IMG/VR virus record: IMGVR_UViG_3300042988_000067
Coordinates: 1 to 64,000 of that record
Origin: a virus
Strand: one strand, 5' to 3'
Length of the DNA: 64,000 nucleotides
Part shown: in pieces, positions 39,972 to 46,960 of the stretch
How positions within the stretch are numbered: position 1 is the first letter of the stretch
Layout: every line of letters begins with the position of its first letter
Notes under the pieces: model-generated
What the model was told of the DNA's origin: nothing
Database searches by the model: none
The model's input: the letters and a program-made list of their open reading frames with translations, nothing else
Made by a program: the position numbers and the translations under genes

Positions 39972-41548
39972 TCAAGCTACGCGATTATCAACGGGGTTCA
40001 ATTGATAGCGTCCACAAGTGGTTCAACGACGGGCGTAACAACCCGCTCGTTGTCCTGCCGACTGGGGCCGGAAAGTCGGTCGTTCTGGCCGAGTTTATCC
40101 GCGAGGCCATCGAGGAATTTCCGTCAACCCATATCCTTGTGCTTACCCACAGCAAGGAACTGATCCAGCAGGACTACGATGCCATCAAGCGGTCCCTGCC
40201 ACGGGTGCCGATTGGCATTTACTCGGCAGGCATCGGGAAGCGCCAGATCAAGCAGGTGACGGTGGCCGGCATCCAGTCGGTGTACAAGAAGGAGGAGTTC
40301 TACGGATCCTTCGACCTGATCATCGTGGACGAGGCTCACCTGATCCCGCACTCCAGCGACGGCATGTACCGGAAGCTGCTGGATAGCTCTCTGGCCGTCA
40401 ACGAGCACGTCAAGGTTATCGGCCTCACGGCGACCCCGTACCGGCTCGATAGCGGCATGCTGCACGAGGGCGAGGGCGCTATCTTCGACGGGGTCTCTTA
40501 TGAGGCCAACGTCGGGGATCTGGTCAACGCTGGGTACCTGTGCAAACTGACCGCGCGCCATGGTGCTGACGTTGATCTGGATGGCGTCAGGACGACCGGC
40601 GGGGACTACAACATCGGCCAGCTGGGCGAGCGCATGTCAGCCGTCGAGCTGGTCAACGAGCACTGCGACCGGATCCTTGAGCTGTGCGACGACCGCAAGT
40701 CGTGGCTGATCTTCTGCGTCACCATTGACCACGCAGTAAGCGTCAGGCAGGCTCTTATGGAGCGCGGAATCGCCGTCGAGATGGTGAACGGTGAGACGCC
40801 GAAGACGGTGCGCGAGGAGCATCTGGCCAACTTCAAGTCTGGAAACCTGCGGGCGCTGGTTAACGTCGGGGTGCTGACGACTGGGTTCGACTATCCGGCG
40901 CTGGACTGCATCATCATCATCCGGCCAACCCAGAGTCCGGGGCTGTTTGTCCAGATGGCCGGTCGCGGCCTGCGCAAGCATGAGAGCAAGGAAGACACCC
41001 TGCTACTGGACTTTGGCGGCAACATCCGGCGCCATGGCCTGATTGACCGGATCGTCGGACCGCGTCGGAGGGGTGCTGGTAAGGGCGCTGGGGTAGCCCC
41101 CACCAAGGAATGCCCAGAGTGTGGGGTCGAGTGCTTCATCAACAGCCTGAACTGTCAGTGCGGCTACGAATTTCCGATAAAGGAGCGCGAGGCAGAGCGC
41201 ATGCATCATACCGGCGCCGTGATGGCCGTGGACATGAAGCACGTAGACATGAACGTGTCGCAGGTGACCTACGCCAAGCACATCACCAAGGCAGGCGCGC
41301 CATGCGTCAGGGCAGACTACTGGGCTGGGGTGAAGCGGATCTCGGAGTACATCCTGTTTGAGCACCAAGGGTACGCGCGCGCCAAGGCAATCAACTGGTG
41401 GCTTACGCGCCAGCCTGATGGGGAGCATATCCAAGCTCCGGCCAATGCCGAGGAGGCAATGAGCAATATCGAGCGCCTGAAGAAGCCGAAGGCCATCACG
41501 GTGGACATGAGGGATAAATATCCATCAATCATAAAATATCAGTTCTAA
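39968..41548 (+). CDS. SF2 DEAH helicase
   Basis: A 526-aa protein. Motif I PTGAGKS (31-37), II DEAH (121-124), III LTATP (153-157), VI QMAGRGLRK (about 329-337). A zinc knuckle (CPECGVEC...CQCG, about 381) and a C-terminal domain (YWAGVKRISEYILFEHQGYARA) follow. The group includes phage helicases that act with recombination nucleases or resolve branched DNA. 4-nt overlap with the nuclease gene. Confidence 0.88.
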   Translation: MIKLRDYQRGSIDSVHKWFNDGRNNPLVVLPTGAGKSVVLAEFIREAIEEFPSTHILVLTHSKELIQQDYDAIKRSLPRVPIGIYSAGIGKRQIKQVTVAGIQSVYKKEEFYGSFDLIIVDEAHLIPHSSDGMYRKLLDSSLAVNEHVKVIGLTATPYRLDSGMLHEGEGAIFDGVSYEANVGDLVNAGYLCKLTARHGADVDLDGVRTTGGDYNIGQLGERMSAVELVNEHCDRILELCDDRKSWLIFCVTIDHAVSVRQALMERGIAVEMVNGETPKTVREEHLANFKSGNLRALVNVGVLTTGFDYPALDCIIIIRPTQSPGLFVQMAGRGLRKHESKEDTLLLDFGGNIRRHGLIDRIVGPRRRGAGKGAGVAPTKECPECGVECFINSLNCQCGYEFPIKEREAERMHHTGAVMAVDMKHVDMNVSQVTYAKHITKAGAPCVRADYWAGVKRISEYILFEHQGYARAKAINWWLTRQPDGEHIQAPANAEEAMSNIERLKKPKAITVDMRDKYPSIIKYQF

Positions 41549-41552
41549 AGTG

Positions 41553-41580
41553 TTGACACGGGTTTTTAAATATGGATAAT
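41553..41580 (+). promoter_or_regulatory. Promoter P6
   Basis: TTGACA at 41553-41558, 16-bp spacer, GATAAT at 41575-41580, right after the helicase stop (CTAAAGTGTTGACA). It starts the small-gene module. No CTAA leader precedes the first gene, but one precedes the second. Confidence 0.6.
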
Positions 41581-41621
41581 GGCAACTGTTGTGAACACTT
41601 TAAACATAACTGGAGAAACGA

Positions 41622-41852
41622 ATGAACAACGACCGCCGCAAATTGATCACCGCCCTGCATGGTCAGCTTGATGACATCAAGGGCCAGATCGAGCAGCTCC
41701 GCGATGAGGAGCAAGATGCCTACGACAACCTGCCTGAATCCTTTCAGAACGGTGACAAGGGTCAGCTGGCTCAGGAAGCCATCGACAATCTTGAGAACGC
41801 AGTTAACTCCTGCGATGAGGCATTGACCTACTTGGACGATGCCAGCGTTTAA
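41622..41852 (+). CDS. Coiled-coil small protein
   Basis: A 76-aa helical protein (LHGQLDDIKGQIEQLRDEEQDAYDNLPESF..., AIDNLENAVNSCDEALTYLDDA) resembling small phage proteins with a NLPESF helix-turn. GGAGAAACG site. Function unknown. Confidence 0.65.
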   Translation: MNNDRRKLITALHGQLDDIKGQIEQLRDEEQDAYDNLPESFQNGDKGQLAQEAIDNLENAVNSCDEALTYLDDASV

Positions 41853-41889
41853 CCAAAGCAGCAAACTAACTAACTAACTGGAGAACGAC

Positions 41890-42240
41890 ATGGAAACTCA
41901 ATCACTGAAAGTCATCAAGGAGCGCCGCTTCTTTAACAAGCTGGCAAAGTACAACTTGGATCTGGAGCTTGACGGCCACTTTCGTAACGGACCGCATCCG
42001 GACAGCATCATCAACCGCCGTAACCAGCTGATCGAGGAGATCGAGCTGAACCAGACTCCGGAAGGAAAGCTGGAGGTGTTCACTGAAGGCGGTGGCGCCC
42101 AGTGCGAGTTGATTGACGCGACCCACATCGCATTCATTCAGCACCACAAAAAAGAGAGCGAGCGTCTTGGCCGCTGGGCCAAGGTTGGGATCGTTTTTCG
42201 CCATCATAAGTATCACGCAGACAGGGATTCGGCATTATGA
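41890..42240 (+). CDS. Small protein
   Basis: A 116-aa basic protein (LKVIKERRFFNKLAKYNLDLELD..., HHKKESERLGRWAKVGIVFRHHKYH). His/Lys/Arg-rich C-terminus may bind nucleic acid. CTAA leader upstream. No family recognised. Confidence 0.6.
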   Translation: METQSLKVIKERRFFNKLAKYNLDLELDGHFRNGPHPDSIINRRNQLIEEIELNQTPEGKLEVFTEGGGAQCELIDATHIAFIQHHKKESERLGRWAKVGIVFRHHKYHADRDSAL

Positions 42241-42431
42241 AATTGAGCCTCATTCCTGACGGCCTGCTTGCCGAGTTTATGGCGGTGATGCAGGCCAACG
42301 ATGACGACGATGCGCCTGACGGTGCATGGTGGGCCAGACTTCATGAGACGGCTGAAAAGTTCATGAAGGATAACGGCATCAAGGGAGATGCCGGAGATGC
42401 AATCATTCAGTACACAAGGGGATTTAAATGA
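42237..42431 (+). CDS. Small acidic protein
   Basis: A 64-aa protein (MKLSLIPDGLLAEFMAVMQANDDDDAPDGAWWARLHETAEKF). Overlaps both neighbours by 4 nt (ATGA), indicating coupled translation in the small-gene operon. Confidence 0.55.
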   Translation: MKLSLIPDGLLAEFMAVMQANDDDDAPDGAWWARLHETAEKFMKDNGIKGDAGDAIIQYTRGFK

Positions 42432-42604
42432 ACACGCCATGGGGAACAAAGAAGGAGCGCTGCCAGAAGCTGTTGATCTGCGTTAAGTGCCAGAAACCGG
42501 TTGAGAAGCATATTCACACCGATGCTGGGTGGGCCGAATACAAGATCACCGGCCTGTGCGAAGACTGTTTTGATGAGATTACAGGAGGCGAAGATGAGGA
42601 ATAG
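42428..42604 (+). CDS. Zinc-ribbon mini-protein
   Basis: A 58-aa protein with CVKCQKPVEKHIH and CEDCFDE, two CxxC pairs 24 residues apart. ATGA overlap with the previous gene. Probably DNA- or RNA-binding. Confidence 0.55.
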   Translation: MNTPWGTKKERCQKLLICVKCQKPVEKHIHTDAGWAEYKITGLCEDCFDEITGGEDEE

Positions 42605-42767
42605 ATTTCCAGCACCATACAGCCTGTGCAAACGGGCCATTGCTAACCACCCCACGTCGCGCCATAACCAGCGTGAGTGGATCCGCGCAGTGATTTACCT
42701 GCGCACCAGACCGCAAGGAAGCATCTGGCTTTTGGACAAACAATTTGGGAGAGTTAATCATGGATAA
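42594..42767 (+). CDS. Basic mini-protein
   Basis: A 57-aa protein (FPAPYSLCKRAIANHPTSRHNQREWIRAVIYL), Arg/His-rich, with GGAGG ten bases upstream inside the preceding gene. No family recognised. Confidence 0.5.
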   Translation: MRNRFPAPYSLCKRAIANHPTSRHNQREWIRAVIYLRTRPQGSIWLLDKQFGRVNHG

Positions 42768-42891
42768 GGTTATTGCATACATCTGCTGCGCACTGTTGTT
42801 CTTTTTCTTGGGGATGGACTGGCAGAGCTACACCCATCACCTGAACGAAGCGAAGGCAAAGGAGGTGCATTGTGGCGCTGTTAGTTTATAG
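42760..42891 (+). CDS. Mini membrane protein
   Basis: A 43-aa protein with one membrane segment (IAYICCALLFFFLGMDW, about residues 5-21) and a short charged tail. GGGAGAG upstream; overlaps both neighbours. Single-span mini-proteins in early phage operons often target host membrane proteins. Confidence 0.5.
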   Translation: MDKVIAYICCALLFFFLGMDWQSYTHHLNEAKAKEVHCGAVSL

Positions 42892-43186
42892 CAACGGCAT
42901 GGACGTGCGGGTTGCGACGGTGCGGGATGATTCTGTTTTGTTTGAGTCGTTTGTCGTCAACCATCCGCTGAACGCTATGCAGCCAGTGGTGTGGGAGTTT
43001 TGCGGGGATGACAATAACTACCGCAAACGGTGCAAGGAGCTTGAGGCAGAAAACCAGCATCTCCAGCAGGTTGCCAATGATGTGGTCGCCCAGAGGCTGC
43101 TGCTTGAAAATGAGCTGTACAAGCTGCGCGAGGACAACACGGCAATGCACGCCAAGATCACCAAGGCGTATCAGGTGCTCGTATGA
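42872..43186 (+). CDS. Coiled-coil protein
   Basis: A 104-aa protein, GTG start with AAAGGAGG. Residues about 48-100 form a coiled coil (CKELEAENQHLQQVANDVVAQRLLLENELYKL). The N-terminus VYSNGMDVRVATVRDD is beta-like. Related in style to the coiled coils at 44010 and 44482. Confidence 0.55.
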   Translation: MALLVYSNGMDVRVATVRDDSVLFESFVVNHPLNAMQPVVWEFCGDDNNYRKRCKELEAENQHLQQVANDVVAQRLLLENELYKLREDNTAMHAKITKAYQVLV

Positions 43187-43380
43187 CGACCGGTTCGTAT
43201 AATGAGGGGAACAGGGAGGCCGAAAAGCGAGAACGCAACAAGGCTCTTCCTGTTGGCGGGATGTTTACGATGATCTGCGCCAAGTGCAAGCAGTCTAAAT
43301 TAATCGCGCGCGGCAGGGTTCGCCTGAAGCCAAAGCGCCATCTTATTTGCAGAGAGTGTTTGGAGAAAGAGAATGTCTAA
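43183..43380 (+). CDS. Zinc-ribbon mini-protein
   Basis: A 65-aa protein with CAKCKQSK and CRECLEK, the second zinc ribbon of the module, and a basic linker (RGRVRLKPKRH). 4-nt overlap with the previous gene. Confidence 0.55.
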   Translation: MTTGSYNEGNREAEKRERNKALPVGGMFTMICAKCKQSKLIARGRVRLKPKRHLICRECLEKENV

Positions 43381-43804
43381 AGAATATCTTTCTGGCCGAG
43401 TGAAGCGGCCAAAGTCGCCGTCAGGTAGCGTCGAAGCGAGAATCATCAAGGCGCTCCATGCCGATTCGTTTTTGTCGAACAAAGAGATCTCGGAGATCAC
43501 TGGGGTTGACCGCAGCACGGTCACCAGAAACACGAAGAGGCTCACCGACATGGGGATCCTGCGTATCAGCGGGGAGGGGCTCACAGAGAGCCGGACAAAC
43601 AAGTTTTTCTATTTTGCTCTGGTAAAGGCGAGCACCCCGATCCCGATTGTCGAGTACAAGCAGAACAGGGCCATCATGAGCGACGACACGCGCAAGATCA
43701 AGCGTAGCAGCTGCTCGACCGAGGATGTCCCGTATCTTAACTGGTGGGAGGGAGGTGGACTGTATGAGAACTTGGGCGACAAAGAAGCCAGACTGGCTGC
43801 TTGA
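43373..43804 (+). CDS. Winged-HTH transcription regulator
   Basis: A 143-aa protein with a MarR/ArsR-like winged HTH (SVEARIIKALHADSFLSNKEISEITGVDRSTVTRNTKRLTDMGIL, about residues 18-62). The C-terminus is unrelated. A candidate switch for the middle genes. Overlaps the previous gene by 8 nt. Confidence 0.7.
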   Translation: MSKEYLSGRVKRPKSPSGSVEARIIKALHADSFLSNKEISEITGVDRSTVTRNTKRLTDMGILRISGEGLTESRTNKFFYFALVKASTPIPIVEYKQNRAIMSDDTRKIKRSSCSTEDVPYLNWWEGGGLYENLGDKEARLAA

Positions 43805-44006
43805 TTCACAAAAACTTGTGAGGGAGATGGAACATGTTAAACCACTCGGACGAGACACTGTGGTACGCCACAATCCTGAGCCTAATTTTCGTATTGCTAG
43901 TTACGGGGTACGGGCTAGGAAACTTTCAAACCGAACGGACGGCAGAGTGTTCGGTGACTTTAAAAGATGGGTTCGGAAACAAACACGTCTGGCTGACGAG
44001 GTGTGA
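43764..44006 (+). CDS. Basic small ORF overlapping a membrane-protein gene
   Basis: An 80-aa frame with GGAGG eight bases upstream of its ATG, starting inside the wHTH gene. Arg/Lys-rich (FGDFKRWVRKQTRLADEV). About three quarters of it overlaps the membrane-protein frame at 43834-44013 in another phase. One of the two may not be translated; the ribosome-binding site is the main argument for this one. Confidence 0.4.
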   Translation: MRTWATKKPDWLLDSQKLVREMEHVKPLGRDTVVRHNPEPNFRIASYGVRARKLSNRTDGRVFGDFKRWVRKQTRLADEV

Positions 44007-44013
44007 ATTATGA
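43834..44013 (+). CDS. Mini membrane protein
   Basis: A 59-aa frame with AGGGAG upstream and a clean membrane segment (about residues 11-29, YATILSLIFVLLVTGYGLG), then a short extracytoplasmic part with two Cys. Its stop overlaps the next start (ATGA), the pattern of this operon, which favours it over the overlapping frame. Confidence 0.5.
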   Translation: MLNHSDETLWYATILSLIFVLLVTGYGLGNFQTERTAECSVTLKDGFGNKHVWLTRCEL

Positions 44014-44255
44014 TCGACCTAACTACAGAGTGCGCAGGATGTGAGTATCTCCGCAAAGAGAACATCGAACACGCATTGCGTATCGACACACTTGAGCGAG
44101 AACTAACCGCCGAGCGTGAACTATCCAAGAGTCTGTATGAGGCGTTGACGTGGGCGATAGGAAACCTGACAGAGTATGGGCATCATCAAATGCTTGCATA
44201 CCCAGAAACGGGCGTGCTTGAAGCCATCGCAGAATATGAGAGGAAAGAGAAATGA
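44010..44255 (+). CDS. Coiled-coil protein
   Basis: An 81-aa protein with an N-terminal CAGCEYLRKENIEHALRIDTLERELTAERELSKSLYEAL (CxxC then coiled coil) and the middle TWAIGNLTEYGHHQ. Possible paralogue of the 115-aa gene at 44482. ATGA coupling. Confidence 0.55.
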   Translation: MIDLTTECAGCEYLRKENIEHALRIDTLERELTAERELSKSLYEALTWAIGNLTEYGHHQMLAYPETGVLEAIAEYERKEK

Positions 44256-44485
44256 CCGAATCCGAAATCATAGAACTAGCCAAGAAGAACGGGGCTAAAC
44301 CGTCATCGAGAATAACAAAGTATGAACTTATATTTGACGACGAACAACTCCTCTCCTTCGCCACCGAGATACGGAACAGGACGTTGGACGAGGCCATCAA
44401 GTATGTTGACGAACAAGGCATGGCAGGGGCAGACAGGTTGAGAACAGTACACGCCTTGCGAAAGATGAAGGGAGATGAGAAATGA
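44252..44485 (+). CDS. Small protein
   Basis: A 77-aa protein (EIIELAKKNGAKPSSRITKYELIFDDEQLLSFATEIRNR). Resembles a C-terminal module of phage early proteins; helix-rich, no family named. 4-nt overlaps on both sides. Confidence 0.55.
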   Translation: MTESEIIELAKKNGAKPSSRITKYELIFDDEQLLSFATEIRNRTLDEAIKYVDEQGMAGADRLRTVHALRKMKGDEK

Positions 44486-44829
44486 GTGACTTTAACGCGC
44501 ATATAAGCGACGAAATAATGATCGACAGCCTGACGAAAGAGAACGAATCCCTCCGCGCCAAGGTGAAGGAGTTGGAAGCGCAGAACACGTTACTGCACAA
44601 AGGTTGTTCCGACATGGAGGATTCAGTCGATGGACTTCAAACAGAGAACGACCAACTCCGCTCCAAGGTTGCGGAACTGGAAGCCGGATACAAGACCGCC
44701 GTGGATATGTATTCAGTCGAGTGCGATAAAAACGAACAACTCCGTTCCATGATCAGCGAGATTGTGGATGCGTGGGATGCAGAAGTGATGGCGGTGCGGA
44801 TTGAAAAGGCACGGGAGGCACTTAAATGA
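44482..44829 (+). CDS. Coiled-coil protein
   Basis: A 115-aa protein dominated by coiled coil (SLTKENESLRAKVKELEAQNTLLHKGCSDMEDSVDGLQTENDQLR). Likely oligomeric. 4-nt overlaps with neighbours. Confidence 0.6.
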   Translation: MSDFNAHISDEIMIDSLTKENESLRAKVKELEAQNTLLHKGCSDMEDSVDGLQTENDQLRSKVAELEAGYKTAVDMYSVECDKNEQLRSMISEIVDAWDAEVMAVRIEKAREALK

Positions 44830-45410
44830 CAGAAGAAACGAAGCCGGTGGCAGAGAACGGCCAATGGACAATTGGAAAAGACGACGATGGTAGATACTTC
44901 GTTGAGTCGTCTGACTTCACCCACGACGTTCGGCTATACCTGAATGGTGACTTTGAATCAGGTGAGCAGAGGTATCACTACTGCGGAGAGATTATTCGTA
45001 GACTGAACAACCAACCAAAGCCAGAATCAGTTGAGCTTGTTGGCTATTGGCAAGGAAAGTTTAGCGATGATGGAGGCGCGACATTGTACGAAGTCCCGCA
45101 AGAGTCATGCTTCGGGCACAAGTATCCGAACAAGCCACTCTACACCCAATCCACCACAGTCCAAGCCGCAGTATCAGCGGCACTTCGGAAGGCGGCGGAA
45201 GTGTGTGATGTGGAGCAGCGGTCAATGATGGACGATTACTCGCAGGGATTTCAGGATGCCAAGAACCAATCCTATGATGCAATCCTCGCCCTGCCCAATG
45301 ACGATAGCGCCCTTCGTGAACTGTGCTTGCGGGTACTGGACGAGTGGGAGTTGTCGCCGACAGCGGCGCATAGCGACATCGTTGACTGTGTGCTTGGGGA
45401 GGGGAAATGA
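44826..45410 (+). CDS. Small-gene-module protein with repeated-like blocks
   Basis: A 194-aa protein. A beta-rich half (WTIGKDDDGRYFVESSDFTHDVRLYLNGD..., LVGYWQGKFSDDGGATLYEVP, the PLYT block often found as a repeat in phage early proteins) and a helical half (ALRKAAEVCDVEQRSM). Largest gene of the module. Unknown function. Confidence 0.6.
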   Translation: MTEETKPVAENGQWTIGKDDDGRYFVESSDFTHDVRLYLNGDFESGEQRYHYCGEIIRRLNNQPKPESVELVGYWQGKFSDDGGATLYEVPQESCFGHKYPNKPLYTQSTTVQAAVSAALRKAAEVCDVEQRSMMDDYSQGFQDAKNQSYDAILALPNDDSALRELCLRVLDEWELSPTAAHSDIVDCVLGEGK

Positions 45411-45592
45411 AGTACAAACAACGCCAAGACGGAGAAGGGTTTGAAGTGCCGCTAGGAGAGGTGTATCGCATCGCTTGCTGTGACTGTGGCCTTGTCCATG
45501 ACTTTGTTTTTGTTGTTGAGGATGGCAAGTTGGGCGTAGCGGCAAAGCGTAACAACAGAGCAACGGCAGCGAGAAGGAGGAAGTTAAAGTGA
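45407..45592 (+). CDS. Zinc-binding mini-protein (CCDCGLVHDF)
   Basis: A 61-aa protein with YRIACCDCGLVHDFVF and a basic RNNRATAARRRK end. This pattern recurs in phage genomes among small early proteins of unknown role. 4-nt overlap with both neighbours. Confidence 0.62.
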   Translation: MKYKQRQDGEGFEVPLGEVYRIACCDCGLVHDFVFVVEDGKLGVAAKRNNRATAARRRKLK

Positions 45593-45741
45593 GCAAACTT
45601 GTATCGGCATTGCTTGTGTTTGTGTGGTTGGCAGGGTTTGTGTTAGCCAAAGGATTCTGGAGCACAGTTGCCTGCTTCTTTCCGCTTTGGGCGTACTACT
45701 TGGTAGTTGAACGGTTGCTGACTATGTGGGGGATGGTATGA
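45589..45741 (+). CDS. Mini membrane protein
   Basis: A 50-aa protein, GTG start after GGAGG. Two hydrophobic segments (ALLVFVWLAGFVLA and ACFFPLWAYYLVV) suggest a hairpin membrane protein. Overlaps both neighbours (GTGA, ATGA). Confidence 0.5.
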   Translation: MSKLVSALLVFVWLAGFVLAKGFWSTVACFFPLWAYYLVVERLLTMWGMV

Positions 45742-45923
45742 GCAGCGTCTACATTTTGATGAAGCAACCGCACTCCCCAGTTGTGTTTAACATTCCAACG
45801 CCGTATCGTGTTTATGCAAGGAAAAAAGATGCCCATGAAGCCTGTGAGCGCATGAACGCAAGGTCTAGAACGCTTACCTACTGGGTAAGCAAAGTTGAGT
45901 TTAGAGGATGGGGGGAAGCATGA
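45738..45923 (+). CDS. Small protein
   Basis: A 61-aa protein; the start that overlaps the previous stop (ATGA) is used. SSVYILMKQPHSPVVFNIPTPYRVYARKKDAHEACERMNARS resembles small phage alpha/beta proteins. Unknown function. Confidence 0.55.
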   Translation: MSSVYILMKQPHSPVVFNIPTPYRVYARKKDAHEACERMNARSRTLTYWVSKVEFRGWGEA

Positions 45924-46090
45924 CCCTACTTGAAATGGAAAACGTAGGTATCAGGCTGAAGTGGCGCCTGATCAAACAGGTTGCAGTACAGTGCTACTGC
46001 TACGGGGTTTCCTTCAACGATTATGTTTTGTACGCATTGAGGGAAGCGGTTGAAGCAGAAGATATGGCGAGGGAGAATCATGGCGAGTAG
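45920..46090 (+). CDS. RHH-like mini-protein
   Basis: A 56-aa protein (MTLLEMENVGIRLKWRLIKQVAVQCYCYGVSFNDYVLYALREAVE). The strand-helix-helix pattern with SFNDYVLYAL resembles Arc/CopG ribbon-helix-helix proteins. Possible DNA-binding regulator, low certainty. Confidence 0.5.
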   Translation: MTLLEMENVGIRLKWRLIKQVAVQCYCYGVSFNDYVLYALREAVEAEDMARENHGE

Positions 46091-46262
46091 AAACGACATC
46101 ACTGGGGATCTGATCCAGTCCAAGGTTATTAACTCAGAAGAGTTCAGGAGGAATTTTGAAAACATCTTTAGAAAAGACAATAAGGTCGAACAACGTCCTG
46201 ATGTCGATGTATCCATACGGGTGTCATCAGACGACAAAGAAGGAACCAGAGAAGATGGTTAG
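46080..46262 (+). CDS. Small protein
   Basis: A 60-aa charged protein (MASRNDITGDLIQSKVINSEEFRRNFENIF). GGGAG upstream; the start lies inside the previous gene. The N-terminal ASRNDITGDLIQSK motif recurs in small phage proteins. Unknown role. Confidence 0.55.
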   Translation: MASRNDITGDLIQSKVINSEEFRRNFENIFRKDNKVEQRPDVDVSIRVSSDDKEGTREDG

Positions 46263-46398
46263 CCACTCTCAAGACGTGTTTAGAATGTGGCCTATGAGGA
46301 TGTCTACCTCATGCAGGTACGACAATAAGCATGCTGATGAGCGCTGTGAAGGGTGCACCAAACCATACGATGAAGAGTACGTTAAGGGACTAAAATGA
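46255..46398 (+). CDS. Zinc-finger mini-protein
   Basis: A 47-aa protein with CRYDNKHADERCEGC, a likely zinc site. It uses the ATG at 46255 inside the previous gene end; the site is weak (AGGA 11 bases upstream). Ends in ATGA coupling to the next gene. Confidence 0.45.
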   Translation: MVSHSQDVFRMWPMRMSTSCRYDNKHADERCEGCTKPYDEEYVKGLK

Positions 46399-46682
46399 GC
46401 ATACTTGATGAAGCGAAAGAGATCATCTACGGGGACCGTGAGAAGACCTACGGGCACCCGTCAAAGAACCTAGAGTGCATCGCTGGGATGTGGGAGCACT
46501 ACCTGCATAACCGTGGCCTGCTGAACGTGGACGGCAACGGCCTCCAGCACACCGACGTGGCCTGCATGATGGCCCTGCTCAAGATCAGCCGGCTGGCCAA
46601 TGCACCAGATCACCATGACAGCATCGTTGACGGGGCCGCCTATCTGGCGCTCATTGAGCGGTGCATGGAAGGAAGCAAATGA
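46395..46682 (+). CDS. DUF6378-like protein (MazG-like fold)
   Basis: A 95-aa protein. IIYGDREKTYGHPSKNLECIAGMWEHYL and TDVACMMALLKISRLAN...DSIVDGAAYLALIE match the conserved GDRxxTYGHP and DxxDxxxY pattern of DUF6378, widely encoded by phages. MazG-like nucleotide hydrolase relation is speculative. Confidence 0.75.
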   Translation: MSILDEAKEIIYGDREKTYGHPSKNLECIAGMWEHYLHNRGLLNVDGNGLQHTDVACMMALLKISRLANAPDHHDSIVDGAAYLALIERCMEGSK

Positions 46683-46888
46683 TTAACCGAGAAGAGGTGA
46701 AGCTGGCGCAGATCATTAAGCTGATCGACGCGAGCCGATTCAGGCCGCGCATGGCTGACGCGATGATCCTGTATTACTGCGAGATGATCCCCATGAACCA
46801 GATCGCAAAAAAGATGGGCGTCAGCCGGCAGGCGATATCCAGAGCAAAGAACCGGCTTGAGAGGATAGCCATACAGCAGCTTGATTAA
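46679..46888 (+). CDS. HTH protein (TrfB/sigma-like)
   Basis: A 69-aa protein starting at the ATG after AAGGAAGC. C-terminal HTH (YYCEMIPMNQIAKKMGVSRQAISRAKNRL). Likely a regulator of late or middle transcription; it sits last before the final promoter. TGA overlap with previous gene. Confidence 0.65.
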   Translation: MINREEVKLAQIIKLIDASRFRPRMADAMILYYCEMIPMNQIAKKMGVSRQAISRAKNRLERIAIQQLD

Positions 46889-46893
46889 AAGTG

Positions 46894-46922
46894 TTGACAT
46901 GATCGAAATTCATCTGTAAGAT
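46894..46922 (+). promoter_or_regulatory. Promoter P7
   Basis: TTGACA at 46894-46899, 17-bp spacer, TAAGAT at 46917-46922, immediately after a stop (TTAAAAGTGTTGACA), then CCGTTACAT and a CTAA leader. Drives the last plus-strand gene alone. Confidence 0.78.
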
Positions 46923-46960
46923 CCGTTACATCAACTAACGAACTTACTAGGGAGCACGAC

